From Gemmatimonadota bacterium (GTDB lineage Bacteria > Gemmatimonadota > Gemmatimonadetes > Palauibacterales > Palauibacteraceae), in contig JAJDWE010000025.1 of assembly GCA_022825725.1 (NCBI GenBank), forward strand, positions 1-50,826: a stretch of DNA of 50,826 bases, in the 5' to 3' direction. The number at the start of each line of letters is the position of its first letter. Positions within the stretch are counted from its first letter, which is position 1. Of the stretch, positions 1 through 8,684 are shown in pieces. The position numbers and the translations under genes were made by a program. The notes under the pieces were generated by a model, which saw nothing but the letters and a program-made list of their open reading frames with translations, ran no database searches and had not been told where the DNA came from.

Positions 1-1
1 C

Positions 2-859
2 GATGGCTCGCTCGGACACGCCATGAACAGCGTGCATCCCTACCTGTTTGTTCAGCCTTCCGCCGGCATCGGACTCTGGGCCATGGCCGGATACGGCGGC
101 GGCGAAGTGGGGGACGACGACCATCGGGGGGACACCCGCGACGCGTCGCTCCGCATGCTCTCAGGCGGCCTCAACGCGCCGCTCGCGCAACGGGGCGCGT
201 TCGGGCTCGCGCTTAAGGGCGACGCGTTCACCGTCGGCATGCGCGCCGACGACGGCCGGCGCGAAGGCATGGCCTCGCGCGCTCGCGCCCTCCTTGAAGC
301 GTCATGGATGATCGGAGGACTCAAGCTCGCCACCGAGGCCGGAGCCCGATACGACGGCGGCGACGCCGACACCGGCGGCGGAGCCGAGACCGGCGCCTCG
401 GTCGGCTATGCCGGTCGCGGGCTCGACCTCGATCTCAGGGGAAGGCTCGCGCTCGGATCCGGCCGGCACCGCGAATGGGGCGCCGCGCTACGGCTCGCGT
501 TCGATCCCGGCACGCGGGGCGAAGGGTTCCGCCTCGCGGTCAGCCCCAGCCAGGGCCACGACCGAAGCGGCGTCCACGGGCTCATGGACGGCCATGCCCT
601 AAGGACCATGCCGGCCGGCGCGCACGGACAATGGCGTCTCGACGCCGAGGCCGGATACGCGCTCAAGAACCCCGAGGGCGGAGGCGCGCTCGACAGCTAC
701 ACCCGGCTGTCCGCCCACGGCGGGAACCGGGCATGGTCGCTCGGGGCAGGATACCAAGTCGGTCAGACGCTCAGGCTCGGCTTCGAAGGCTCGCGTAGCC
801 AAATGCCCGGTCAACAACCCGACCTCGGAATCAGACTTGCGCTGGACTTCACGTTCTGA
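2..859 (+). CDS. C-terminal part of an autotransporter-like outer-membrane beta-barrel protein (5' end outside window)
   Basis: The frame is already open at the left edge, so the first ATG (23) is probably internal and the gene begins upstream. The visible 285 residues are a run of short alternating polar/hydrophobic strands rich in Gly, Asp and Arg, such as LWAMAGYGGGEV and WSLGAGYQVG. The chain ends in a terminal Phe (LALDFTF), as outer-membrane barrels do. This fits the translocator barrel of large autotransporter-like or repetitive surface proteins, which sits in the outer membrane. The passenger part, if any, lies outside the window. The exact family cannot be fixed from this piece. Confidence 0.6.
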   Translation, partial: DGSLGHAMNSVHPYLFVQPSAGIGLWAMAGYGGGEVGDDDHRGDTRDASLRMLSGGLNAPLAQRGAFGLALKGDAFTVGMRADDGRREGMASRARALLEASWMIGGLKLATEAGARYDGGDADTGGGAETGASVGYAGRGLDLDLRGRLALGSGRHREWGAALRLAFDPGTRGEGFRLAVSPSQGHDRSGVHGLMDGHALRTMPAGAHGQWRLDAEAGYALKNPEGGGALDSYTRLSAHGGNRAWSLGAGYQVGQTLRLGFEGSRSQMPGQQPDLGIRLALDFTF

Positions 860-1060
860 ACCAGCGAAAGCACCGAGAAAGGATACCGATGCACGCCGCG
901 AAAACCCTGCCAAAATCAAGCCTTGACACCGGGCTTTTTCCCGTCATTAGACTCCGAGAATCCCGTAATTGCGGGACCGGGACTCCTTATCCCCTCGGAT
1001 GGCAAGGACGGCAGATCGTGCAGCCCTGATTGAACTTACGAGATTCCTTGCCGTGATTTA

Positions 1061-1636
1061 CTACGTTCGAGGAGCGCTGTCCCAGCGGGCGAGCGCCGGG
1101 CTGTTCAGCACGTATTCGTGTCCGCCGCGGACGACGACGACCGGCTGCTCGGGCGCGGCGCCGTCGAGATCGTCACGGTAGGGGAGGCGGTGCTCGGCAA
1201 GCTGGCCTTCGTGCCAGTCGCGGTTCGTGACGATCAACTCGCCGGGCGCCGTCTCCAGCGCGAAGGCGGCGATCGCATCGGCCACGTCCCGCAGCGAACG
1301 CGCCCCCGTCAGGTCGACGCCCGGGCCACCCCCGATGCCGTGGTAATGGTTGTCCGTGAGCCCCGGAATCACGGTCCGGCCGTTCAACTCCACGACGCGC
1401 GTGTCGGGCCCCGCCAGCCGGCGAATCTCCTCCGACGTCCCCACTGCCCGCACCCGGCCGTCGCTCACCGCCAGCGCCTCCACGGTCTCCGGCGCTCCCA
1501 TCGTAAGGATCTCTCCGCCGACGAGGACGAGGTCCGCCGCCTCGGGCCGGGGCGCCGCGCAGGCCGCCAGCCCGAGCGCCACGAGCCCCAGAGCCGCCAG
1601 CGCGACGGCGGGCCGCGAAGCCCTGATCTTCGCCAT
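1061..1636 (-). pseudogene. Truncated YtcJ-like amidohydrolase (N-terminal third only)
   Basis: The product starts with a lipoprotein signal (LGLAAC) followed by the N-terminal composite domain of YtcJ-type amidohydrolases: LVLVGGEILTMG, then PGLTDNHYH, which resembles the metal-binding H-x-H strand, then DWHEGQLAEHRLP and HEYVLNSPALARW. Family members are usually about 550-600 residues. This one stops after about 190, with a short unrelated tail (DSAPRT), so most of the metal-binding barrel is missing. Its ATG (1636) shares one base with the stop of the upstream D-aminoacylase-like gene (TGATG); a GTG at 1639 is the alternative. The 200 bases beyond the stop contain no further homologous coding sequence, only a TTGACA hexamer (923-928) without a good -10 element. 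It looks like a deletion or rearrangement remnant. Any product would be inactive. Confidence 0.75.
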
Positions 1637-3354
1637 CACGGCGCCCCTCCCGTCTCGCGGCGGAGGAGCCTGCCGGGCTGTGCCTCCGTCAGCGCGCCGT
1701 CATCGATGACCGGCACGCCGTTCACGAACACGTAGTCCATCCCCTCGGCATAGCGCATCGCGTCCCCGAACCGGGCCATGTCCCGCACCTGGTCCGGATC
1801 GAAGAGCACGAGATCCGCCGCCATCCCCGGTGCGATCAGGCCCCTGTCCGCCAGCCCCAGCCGGCGGGCTGCGAGCGACGTCATGCGGCGCACGGCGTCC
1901 TCCAGACTGAGGATCCCGTCCTCGCGCACGTACTTCGCGATCACGCGCGGGAAGGCCCCGAACGCCCTCGGATGGGAACTCGCGGCCGTGGCCGGATTCG
2001 TCGGCGAGGCGTCCGTGTCGATCATCACGAACTCGGCCCGGAGCGCCTGCCACTTCTGCTCCTCGTTCATGCTCTCCGGGTTCACGCTCACGCCCCCGGC
2101 CTGCACGAGATCGAAGAACGCGTCCCACTCCTCCGTCCCGAGAAGCTCCGCCGCCTCGGCGATCGAGAGGTTGATCACCCGCTCGTCCACCTCGTCGGGG
2201 GCGGAGACGATGAGGACCTTGTCCCAGTCCATCCCCACATGGCGGTACCAGTTCTCCCAGTCCGACGTCGTCTCCACCTCGCGGCGGAGTTCGGCCCGCA
2301 CCGCGGGGTCGGACAGCGTCTCGAGGAAGGGCGCCCGGCCCCCCGCGTAGTGGCGGGGATGGAGGAAGGAGCCGAGACCGATCCCGTTCCGGATGTAGGG
2401 ATAGATGTCCGCCGTCACGTCGATTCCGGCCACGCGCGCCGAGTCGATGAGGGCGAGGGCCTCGGCCATCAGCGGCCAGTTCTCCCGTCCCGCCGCCTTG
2501 AGGTGGTAGATGTGGACGGGGGTGCCGGCGCGGACGCCGATCTCGATCGCCTCCCGGATCGCCTCCAGGACGGAGTGCGACTCGTTCCGCATGTGCGTGA
2601 AGTAGGTGCCGCCGTACTCGCCCGCGACGCGCGTGAGTTCGACGAGTTCCTCCGTCGTCGCGTATACGGCGGGCGGATAGATGAGCGATGTCGAGGTCCC
2701 GACGGCACCGTCCTCCATCGCCTGCCGGACGAGCGCCTTCATCTCCTCGAGTTGCCCGGGCGTCGGCTGTACGTCCCCGTCGCCCAGGACCACGCGCCGC
2801 ACCTGCGTGAGCCCCACATCGTGGACGACGTTGATCGGGATCCCGATGCGCTCCACGTGCGCGAAGTACTCCGCATACGTCCGCCAGCGCAGTTCCTCGC
2901 CGTTCACGACCAGCCCCCAGGGCTGCGTGGCGTCGCTCTGGGGCGCGGCCGACCCGCCCTCGCCGGAGAGATAGGTCGTGATCCCCTGCCGGAGCTTGCT
3001 CTCGGCGCTCGGGGGATCCGTGATGAGGACGACGCTCGACTGGCCCATCATGTCGATGAAGCCGGGACTGACCACGCGGTCCGCCGCGTCGATCGTGCGC
3101 GCCGCCGGCTGGCCCGAGAGGTTCCCGACCGCCGCGATCCGGTCCCCGCGAAGACCGATGTCGCCGCGCACCCAGGGGTTCCCGGCCCCGTCCACGATCC
3201 GCGCCCCCGTGATCAGCACGTCGAACGGACCCGCAGGCGCCGGTTCCTCCCCCATCCCACACCCCGAAAGACCGGCTCCGAGGAGACAGACTCCCAGTAC
3301 GGCGAGTAGCCGAATCCTCCGCGGCCCGTCGTGTCTCGCGATCAGCGCTCTCAT
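1636..3354 (-). CDS. D-aminoacylase / N-acyl-D-amino-acid deacylase family amidohydrolase, lipoprotein
   Basis: The 572-residue protein starts at ATG 3354, chosen because it opens directly on a lipoprotein signal (MRALIARHDG..., lipobox LSGC at about residue 30). Upstream in-frame starts would add a charged leader. It has the composite domain FDVLITGARIVDGAGNPWVRGD, then HMRNES, PVHIYHLKAAG, DIYPYIRNG, and a C-terminal ADLVLFDPDQVRD. The family hydrolyses N-acyl-D-amino acids or related amides. The usual H-x-H after PGFID is replaced by PGFIDMMGQSS, a variant I recall from a subfamily common in Gemmatimonadota and Acidobacteria. It is probably anchored in the periplasm. It overlaps the truncated amidohydrolase gene downstream and is divergent from the propeller/metallohydrolase gene across 125 bp. 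Confidence 0.88.
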   Translation of the reverse strand: MRALIARHDGPRRIRLLAVLGVCLLGAGLSGCGMGEEPAPAGPFDVLITGARIVDGAGNPWVRGDIGLRGDRIAAVGNLSGQPAARTIDAADRVVSPGFIDMMGQSSVVLITDPPSAESKLRQGITTYLSGEGGSAAPQSDATQPWGLVVNGEELRWRTYAEYFAHVERIGIPINVVHDVGLTQVRRVVLGDGDVQPTPGQLEEMKALVRQAMEDGAVGTSTSLIYPPAVYATTEELVELTRVAGEYGGTYFTHMRNESHSVLEAIREAIEIGVRAGTPVHIYHLKAAGRENWPLMAEALALIDSARVAGIDVTADIYPYIRNGIGLGSFLHPRHYAGGRAPFLETLSDPAVRAELRREVETTSDWENWYRHVGMDWDKVLIVSAPDEVDERVINLSIAEAAELLGTEEWDAFFDLVQAGGVSVNPESMNEEQKWQALRAEFVMIDTDASPTNPATAASSHPRAFGAFPRVIAKYVREDGILSLEDAVRRMTSLAARRLGLADRGLIAPGMAADLVLFDPDQVRDMARFGDAMRYAEGMDYVFVNGVPVIDDGALTEAQPGRLLRRETGGAP

Positions 3355-3479
3355 CGGCCAGTCCAGGAATGGGCGGTTTGGTGTTGCATCAAGGATCGAC
3401 CGGGCGTCGTCTGGCGGCAACCGCACACGCCGGCCAGTGTTGGGGACCGAGTCCTGGCTCTATCGTTCCGGAGGCTGAC

Positions 3480-6062
3480 ATGACGCCGATGCCGCGCGCC
3501 CTTCGATGGTTCGGATTCCTTCTGACCGCTGGCGCCGGGTTCGCTGCCCCGCCGCTGTCCGGGCAGGACGCGGAGCGGTATCCGGGGCCGTTTCCCGGCG
3601 GGTATCCGGCGATGAGCGGGATCGGCGGGTCGGGGAAGATGTACATGGAGAGCTACTTCCCGCCCCCGGTCACGGCTTCGCCCACCTATCCCGCGTTCTC
3701 GCCCGACGGCGCGTCGATCGCCTTCGCCTACCAGGGGCGGATCTGGGCGGTCCCCGCCGAAGGGGGCGTAGCGCGGCAGCTCACGTCCGGGGCCGGCTAC
3801 CACTCGATGCCGAGTTGGTCCTCGGACGGCCGACACATCGCCTACGCCGCGGACGTCGACCTCAATCTCGACATCTTCCTGCTCGACCTCGAGAGCGGGG
3901 AATCCCGCCGGCTGACGGAAGATCCCGCCATCGACATGCGGCCGCGGTTCTCCCCCGACGGCTCCAGGATCCTGTTCACGACCGGACGGGACGGGACGTT
4001 CGACCTCTGGGCGTACGACCTGGGGGCGGGAGCGCTGGAGTCCGTCATCGCCCACCCGGGGGCGAACGACATGGCCGGCGACTGGATCGGCGACACGGGG
4101 GACATCGTTTTCGTCTCCAAGCGCGGCGAGGCGGCGCTCGGCTCGGGCTCGCTGTGGCGGTGGAGCGCGGACACCGGCGAGGCGGAACTCCTCATCCGCA
4201 TCGAGACGAACTACCAGGCCTCGCCCGTCGTGGCACCGCACGGCGGCTCCGTCGCCTACGTCACGGACGCCTCCGGGAACAACGACATCTACCAGGTCCC
4301 GACGTACCGGGCGTCCGCGGCGCAGGACCGTTCCAGCCCGGGCATCCAGCAGGTGCGGCTCACACATACCCGTACCGACGAGTACTTCCCTTCGTGGTCG
4401 CCGGACGGGGAACGCCTCGTCTACGCGCGGAACGGGGGCCTGCACGGCCAGGAACGGACGATCGACGGCGGGATGGGGTTCGGGCTCTACACGACGGGGC
4501 GTGGAGGCGGCGATCCGGTTCCGGTGCCCATCGAGGACTACGCGTGGTCCGAACCCACGGGCCAGGTGCAGGTCCGCGTCAGCGACCCGAGCGGGCGGCG
4601 GGTCCCATCCCGCATCTACCTGGAGGCGTCGGACGGGCGGAGCTACTTCCCCCACGGCAGCTTTCCCCGCGTCCTGAGCGGGCCCGAGGACTACTACTTC
4701 CACACGGACGGGAGCTTCTCCGTCACCCTCCCGGTCGGGGCGGCCGAACTGGAGGTGTGGCGGGGCTTCGAGTACGAGCCCGTCATGCGCACGGTGGACG
4801 TGCGAGCCGGCGAATGGACGAACGTCGACGTGCGGCTCGAGCGCTGGATCGACATGGCCGCGGACGGCTGGTATTCGGGCGACAATCACATCCACCCGAA
4901 CTACGGCGGACACTACTTCGTCACGCCGCTCGATCTCGGGAACAAGGCGCTGGCGGAAGACCTGAACGTGGCGAACGGGATGATCGCCAACTACTGGGCG
5001 AACAGCCGCGTCGAGGATCTGGAGCACTTCCTCGGCCACCCGCACCCGCACCCGGATCCGCGCACGATCGTCTACTACAACGAAGAGTACCGGCCGAACT
5101 TCTTCGCCCACATGTCGCTGCTGAACCTCGTCGAGCTCATCACGCCGTTCTACATCGGCTACGAGGGGACGGCGTTCCGCGAACTCTATCCCGACAACGC
5201 GGCCGTCCTGCGCCGCGTGCACGAGCAGGGCGGCATCGGCGGCTACGTGCATCCGTTCGGGCTCAGCCACCGCGGGCCCGACCCGGCGCCCGCCGGGGCA
5301 CGCGAACTGCCCATCGACGCGATCCTCGGGCTGGCCGACTTCGTGGACGTCTCCTGCATCTGGAGCGATGAACTGGGGACGGCCGCGATCTGGTACCGTC
5401 TGCTCAACACCGGCTCCCGGATCCCGGCCACCGCGGGAACGGACGCGATGACGGACATGTGGCGGCATCCGGCCGTGGGGACGACGCGGTCGTACGTCTA
5501 CACGGGGGAGGAGGAACTCGATTACGACGAGTGGGCGGACGCGATGGCGGCCGGCCACGCCTTCGTGACGAGCGGGCCGATCCTCACGCTCGACGTGGAC
5601 GGCATGGGGATGGGCGGGGAACTGGCGGTCTCGAGCGGCGAGACTGTGTCGGTCGCGGTCACCGCGCGCTCGCTGTTCGAGATGGAGCGGCTCGACATCA
5701 TCCGGAACGGCGAGATCATCCACACGGTCGAAGCGAGCGGCGACGGTCGGACATTGGAGGCGGAGATCGACGTGCGCATGGACGGAAGCGGATGGATCGC
5801 CGCGCGAGTCCTCGGGCCGGCGCAGCACGGCGCCATGGACAGTTACCTGTTCGCGCACACGAACCCGGTGTTCGTCATCGCCGACGGGGAGCCGATCCGG
5901 TCGCGGGAGGACGCCGCGTTCTTCGTGCGCTGGATCGAGCGGACGATCGAGGACCTCCAATCCATGGACCGCTGGGACGATCCGGCGCACAAGGCCGAGG
6001 TCATCGCGACGTTCGAGGAGGGTCTCCGCCTCTACCGGGACCAGGCCACCGGTGGCCGCTGA
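3480..6062 (+). CDS. Secreted TolB-like propeller fused to a CehA/McbA-type metallohydrolase domain
   Basis: Start ATG 3480 is set by GGAGG at 3470-3474 and by the signal peptide that follows (MTPMPRALRWFGFLLTAGAGFAAPPLSGQ). The 860-residue product has TolB/WD40-like PD40 repeats in roughly residues 50-350 (YPAFSPDGASIAF, MPSWSSDGRHIAY, RPRFSPDGSRILF, FPSWSPDGERLVYARN). An intermediate beta domain follows, then a PHP-like metallohydrolase region beginning DGWYSGDNHIHPNYGG and continuing through GGYVHPFGLSH and ATAGTDAMTD. Those His and Asp residues fit metal binding in the CehA/McbA family, named for a carbaryl-hydrolase relative. The substrate is unknown. The 3' end overlaps the next gene by 11 bp, so it probably leads a three-gene operon. 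Confidence 0.85.
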   Translation: MTPMPRALRWFGFLLTAGAGFAAPPLSGQDAERYPGPFPGGYPAMSGIGGSGKMYMESYFPPPVTASPTYPAFSPDGASIAFAYQGRIWAVPAEGGVARQLTSGAGYHSMPSWSSDGRHIAYAADVDLNLDIFLLDLESGESRRLTEDPAIDMRPRFSPDGSRILFTTGRDGTFDLWAYDLGAGALESVIAHPGANDMAGDWIGDTGDIVFVSKRGEAALGSGSLWRWSADTGEAELLIRIETNYQASPVVAPHGGSVAYVTDASGNNDIYQVPTYRASAAQDRSSPGIQQVRLTHTRTDEYFPSWSPDGERLVYARNGGLHGQERTIDGGMGFGLYTTGRGGGDPVPVPIEDYAWSEPTGQVQVRVSDPSGRRVPSRIYLEASDGRSYFPHGSFPRVLSGPEDYYFHTDGSFSVTLPVGAAELEVWRGFEYEPVMRTVDVRAGEWTNVDVRLERWIDMAADGWYSGDNHIHPNYGGHYFVTPLDLGNKALAEDLNVANGMIANYWANSRVEDLEHFLGHPHPHPDPRTIVYYNEEYRPNFFAHMSLLNLVELITPFYIGYEGTAFRELYPDNAAVLRRVHEQGGIGGYVHPFGLSHRGPDPAPAGARELPIDAILGLADFVDVSCIWSDELGTAAIWYRLLNTGSRIPATAGTDAMTDMWRHPAVGTTRSYVYTGEEELDYDEWADAMAAGHAFVTSGPILTLDVDGMGMGGELAVSSGETVSVAVTARSLFEMERLDIIRNGEIIHTVEASGDGRTLEAEIDVRMDGSGWIAARVLGPAQHGAMDSYLFAHTNPVFVIADGEPIRSREDAAFFVRWIERTIEDLQSMDRWDDPAHKAEVIATFEEGLRLYRDQATGGR

Positions 6063-6657
6063 GCCCGGCTTCTTCCTCAACGGCGAAGTGCCGCTCGACG
6101 CCCTGCCCGCCGTCGAAACCGTCGACTGGCTGCCGCTTCACCCCCGTTTCGCGAGGCGTCTTCAGGTCGGGGCGGCCATCCGATCCGTCGCCTGTGTCGC
6201 GGCCGCCGGGGGTTTCCACCTGCTGGTATCCGCCCGTAACCCCGGCGTCATCTCGGGGCCCCTGCCGTGGCTCCCGCCGTTGTTGTGGACGGCCCTGGGG
6301 GTCTTCTGCGTGTGCTCCGTCCTGTGGCCGCTCGTCGCCGTCCCGCGCCGCGGCTACGTCGTCCGCGAGAAGGACCTCCTGTACAAATCCGGCGTTCTCT
6401 GGCGCTCCGTGAAGGCGTTCCCGTTCAGCCGCGTACAGCACACCAAGCTGCACAGTACTCCGCTGGACCGCCGGTTCGGTCTGGCCAGCTTGTCGGTCTT
6501 TCCGGCGGGGGGCGGCCTCGGCAACCGGGTCCACGGTCTGGGACGGGAGAACGCCGAGCGGCTGCGCGTATACATCTCGGAACGAATAGAGTCGGCAGCG
6601 TCGCCTGCCGCGGATTCGGACGAACGCTCGGAAGCCACGGGGAACGCCGGCCGGTGA
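6052..6657 (+). CDS. Bacterial PH-domain membrane protein, YdbS-like
   Basis: This 201-residue protein starts at a GTG (6052) inside the end of the previous gene. Two hydrophobic segments lie at about residues 40-60 and 72-95, followed by a bPH2 (DUF304) domain: RGYVVREKDLLYKSGVLWRS, FPFSRVQHTKLHSTPLDRRFGLASLSVF. That order is typical of YdbS proteins, which pair with a larger YdbT protein, and the next gene is YdbT-like. In Bacillus subtilis the ydbST pair has been linked to bacteriocin resistance; the role here is unknown. The C-terminal 20 residues are charged and low in complexity. The GTGA overlap with the next gene implies coupled translation. Confidence 0.85.
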   Translation: MAAEPGFFLNGEVPLDALPAVETVDWLPLHPRFARRLQVGAAIRSVACVAAAGGFHLLVSARNPGVISGPLPWLPPLLWTALGVFCVCSVLWPLVAVPRRGYVVREKDLLYKSGVLWRSVKAFPFSRVQHTKLHSTPLDRRFGLASLSVFPAGGGLGNRVHGLGRENAERLRVYISERIESAASPAADSDERSEATGNAGR

Positions 6658-8261
6658 ATTCGCCGAGTCCCGGCGATTGGCGACGCGCCTCGCCCTTTGC
6701 CATCCTCTTCTTCGCCGGAAGCACCATCAAGACCGTGGCGCGCGCCATGATTCAGGGTGCTCTGATCCCGCTGATCGCAACGATACCCCTGGTGCGGGAC
6801 AATCCCGGTATCCTCGGCGTCCTGCTCCTCGTGCTCCTGGGGGCGCTTCTGCTGCCCTTCGTCGCGGGCACGGTTCAGTGGATCTGCTTCAAGTTCAGGA
6901 TCGCCGACGACCGACTCCTCATCCATAAGGGCGTCGTCAAGAAGACGGCGCTCGACCTGCCCTACGAGCGCGTCCAGGGGATCAACGTCAGACGGTCGCC
7001 GGTCGACCGGCTGTTCGGGTTGGTCACCGTCACTCTGGATACCTCCGGCTCGGTCCAGGCCGAGGGCAAGCTTCCGTCGATCAAGAAGGATGTGGCCCGC
7101 CGGCTGCAACGCAGCGTAGCGGCTCTTCGATCCGTCGTCGGGGACCCCGCCGCGGGTGAAGGGGACCCGGAAGCCGCGGGCGCAGACCGGTCGGCCGTCG
7201 AACCGGGCCGCGTCCTGCTGCGGCTCGGCCCGGGCGACATGGTGCGCCTCGGGCTCGCGAGCCGGAACTTCATCTTCGTGGCGGCCCTGGTCGGCGTGCT
7301 GACCGATCTGCTCCAGCCGGGCGACCTCCTCGATCCTGTCCTGGAGGCAATCGAAGCCGGCGTCAACAGTGCCGCGAGCGCGTTCGCCGGCCTCGGGGCG
7401 CTCGCCCAGTGGGGGCTCGCGGCCGCCCTGATCGCCGCCATTGCGGGCGTGGCGCTCCTCCTCACGGTGACGGCGGCGTTCCTGCGACACCACAACTTCA
7501 CGCTGGGGCACGACGGCGGCAGGTTCCGCTCGCGCGCCGGCCTCCTCACGCAACGAGAGGTCGTGGTCGAGGCTCCGAAGATCCAGCAACTGACCGTGAG
7601 CCAGGGTCTCGTGCTGCGGTGGATGCGACGGTACCGGCTCTACGCCCTCCCCGCCGGGGCCGCCTCCCCCGAAGTCGGCCGCGCCTCCGTACTCGACGTG
7701 CCCGACGTGCTCGAGGTGCCGCTGCTGGGAGCCCGGCTGGCCGATGACCTGCGGGCGCTGATGTTCGCGCGGGAATCGACGACGATTCCCGTTCTTCCTG
7801 GAAGCAAGCGGTTCAGGCGGGTATCGCCTCACTACATCCGCGCGCTCACCCTGCGTTATGGCCTCGTCCTGGCCGCCGTCTTCGGAACTCTCGTGTTGCT
7901 GGCGTCGGCCGGGATGTTCGCCGGCACCTCGACGATCCTCTTCTGGTGGGCCGCATCCGTCCCGGTCGCGACGTTCGCCGCCTGGCAGCGGTGGCGCCGG
8001 CAGGGGTACGTGTACGATCGCGACGGGCTGGCGAGCCGCAGCGGATTCCTGGGAAGCGGAGTGAAGGCGTTTCTCATGCGGAAGGTTCAGTCCGCGACCG
8101 TCAGGCAATCCCCGCTGCAGCGCCGAAAGGGACTGGCCACGCTGCAGGTACAGCTGGCGTGCGGAAGGATCGCGGTCCCGTACATCGATCGCCGGGAGGC
8201 GTGCGCACTGCGGGACTACATCCTGTACCGCGTGGAGTCGTCACGCCGACGCTGGCACTGA
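6654..8261 (+). CDS. Multi-PH-domain membrane protein, YdbT-like
   Basis: GTG 6654 is the likely start because it overlaps the stop of the YdbS-like gene (GTGA) and opens directly on the first membrane region (FAILFFAGSTIKTVARAMIQGALIPLIATIPL). The 535-residue chain repeats a unit of paired membrane helices followed by a bPH2 domain about three times: FRIADDRLLIHKGVVKKTALDLPYERVQGI, FTLGHDGGRFRSRAGLLTQREVVVEAPKIQQL, and YVYDRDGLASRSGFLGSGVKAFLMRKVQSATV, each broken here only for description. This is the YdbT architecture. It probably acts with the upstream YdbS-like protein in the cytoplasmic membrane. The molecular function is not established. Confidence 0.85.
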   Translation: MNSPSPGDWRRASPFAILFFAGSTIKTVARAMIQGALIPLIATIPLVRDNPGILGVLLLVLLGALLLPFVAGTVQWICFKFRIADDRLLIHKGVVKKTALDLPYERVQGINVRRSPVDRLFGLVTVTLDTSGSVQAEGKLPSIKKDVARRLQRSVAALRSVVGDPAAGEGDPEAAGADRSAVEPGRVLLRLGPGDMVRLGLASRNFIFVAALVGVLTDLLQPGDLLDPVLEAIEAGVNSAASAFAGLGALAQWGLAAALIAAIAGVALLLTVTAAFLRHHNFTLGHDGGRFRSRAGLLTQREVVVEAPKIQQLTVSQGLVLRWMRRYRLYALPAGAASPEVGRASVLDVPDVLEVPLLGARLADDLRALMFARESTTIPVLPGSKRFRRVSPHYIRALTLRYGLVLAAVFGTLVLLASAGMFAGTSTILFWWAASVPVATFAAWQRWRRQGYVYDRDGLASRSGFLGSGVKAFLMRKVQSATVRQSPLQRRKGLATLQVQLACGRIAVPYIDRREACALRDYILYRVESSRRRWH

Positions 8262-8313
8262 CCGAGGCGACGCCTACGCCTTGAGGGCGACGCTCACGCC
8301 GAACTGAGCCGGG

Positions 8314-8535
8314 CTATCGGCCCTTGAAGTCGGCTCGCGTTTCTCGGTGAAGGCGCGGGGGCCCTCCGCGTGGGTCCCCGGAGGCGATCACGGGCTCCGT
8401 GAGATCCCACAGTTCGGCGTTCCCCGCCGAAGCCGCCCGGGCCCGTAGTCCGTCCGCTCGTACTCACCCCCGGCCGCGGCCGTGAGGTCTCACCCCCCGG
8501 CGGCCGGTCCAGCGTGACTTCGAGGCACGTGCCCC
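8314..8535 (-). pseudogene. Decayed enoyl-CoA hydratase (crotonase) remnant
   Basis: Two short stretches read as crotonase termini on the minus strand. Bases 8533-8495 give CLEVTLDRPPG, the typical N-terminal strand. Near the other end, EGPRAFTEKREP is followed, after a one-base frameshift, by DFKGR and TAG (8316-8314), matching the usual C-terminus EGxRAFxEKRxPxFKGR. The roughly 180 residues between them in an intact enzyme have collapsed to about 50 codons containing stops. It is a relic of an enoyl-CoA hydratase/isomerase gene. The rest of 8262-8684 holds no gene that I can see, apart from the inverted repeat listed separately. Confidence 0.6.
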
Positions 8536-8587
8536 ACGGCGTCGAACGCTCACCGGATCGTCCCCGAGTCGTGACCTGACCCCCTCA

Positions 8588-8614
8588 AAATTAGGGGGCT
8601 AACCCCCCTAAATT
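8588..8614. repeat. Strong inverted repeat with an alternative partner arm upstream of the RCC1 gene
   Basis: Arms AAATTAGGGGG (8588-8598) and CCCCCTAAATT (8604-8614) pair with one mismatch around a 5-base loop. A further CCCCCT just upstream could pair with the same AGGGGG, so two mutually exclusive stems are possible. On the minus strand the stem is followed by TTTTGAGG, which makes a weak terminator reading possible. It lies about 70 bp before the RCC1 lipoprotein gene. The role (attenuator, terminator or repetitive element) is unknown. Confidence 0.5.
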
Positions 8615-8684
8615 GGTGGTAGCCAAGCGTTTAGAGCATCTCCAGTATTGGCGCGCAGGCGTCTCACTCCACGGGGATCTCACG

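Noticed and set aside
923-951. Possible sigma70 promoter with TTGACA at 923-928
   Set aside because: No acceptable -10 hexamer lies at 16-18 bp (ATTAGA is poor), and no gene on that strand follows; a chance -35 match is likely.
3351-6080. Minus-strand open frame of 909 codons opposite the CehA/McbA gene
   Set aside because: The low-complexity Arg/Val/Asp-rich translation mirrors the plus-strand codons; the plus strand encodes clear propeller and metallohydrolase motifs with a ribosome site.
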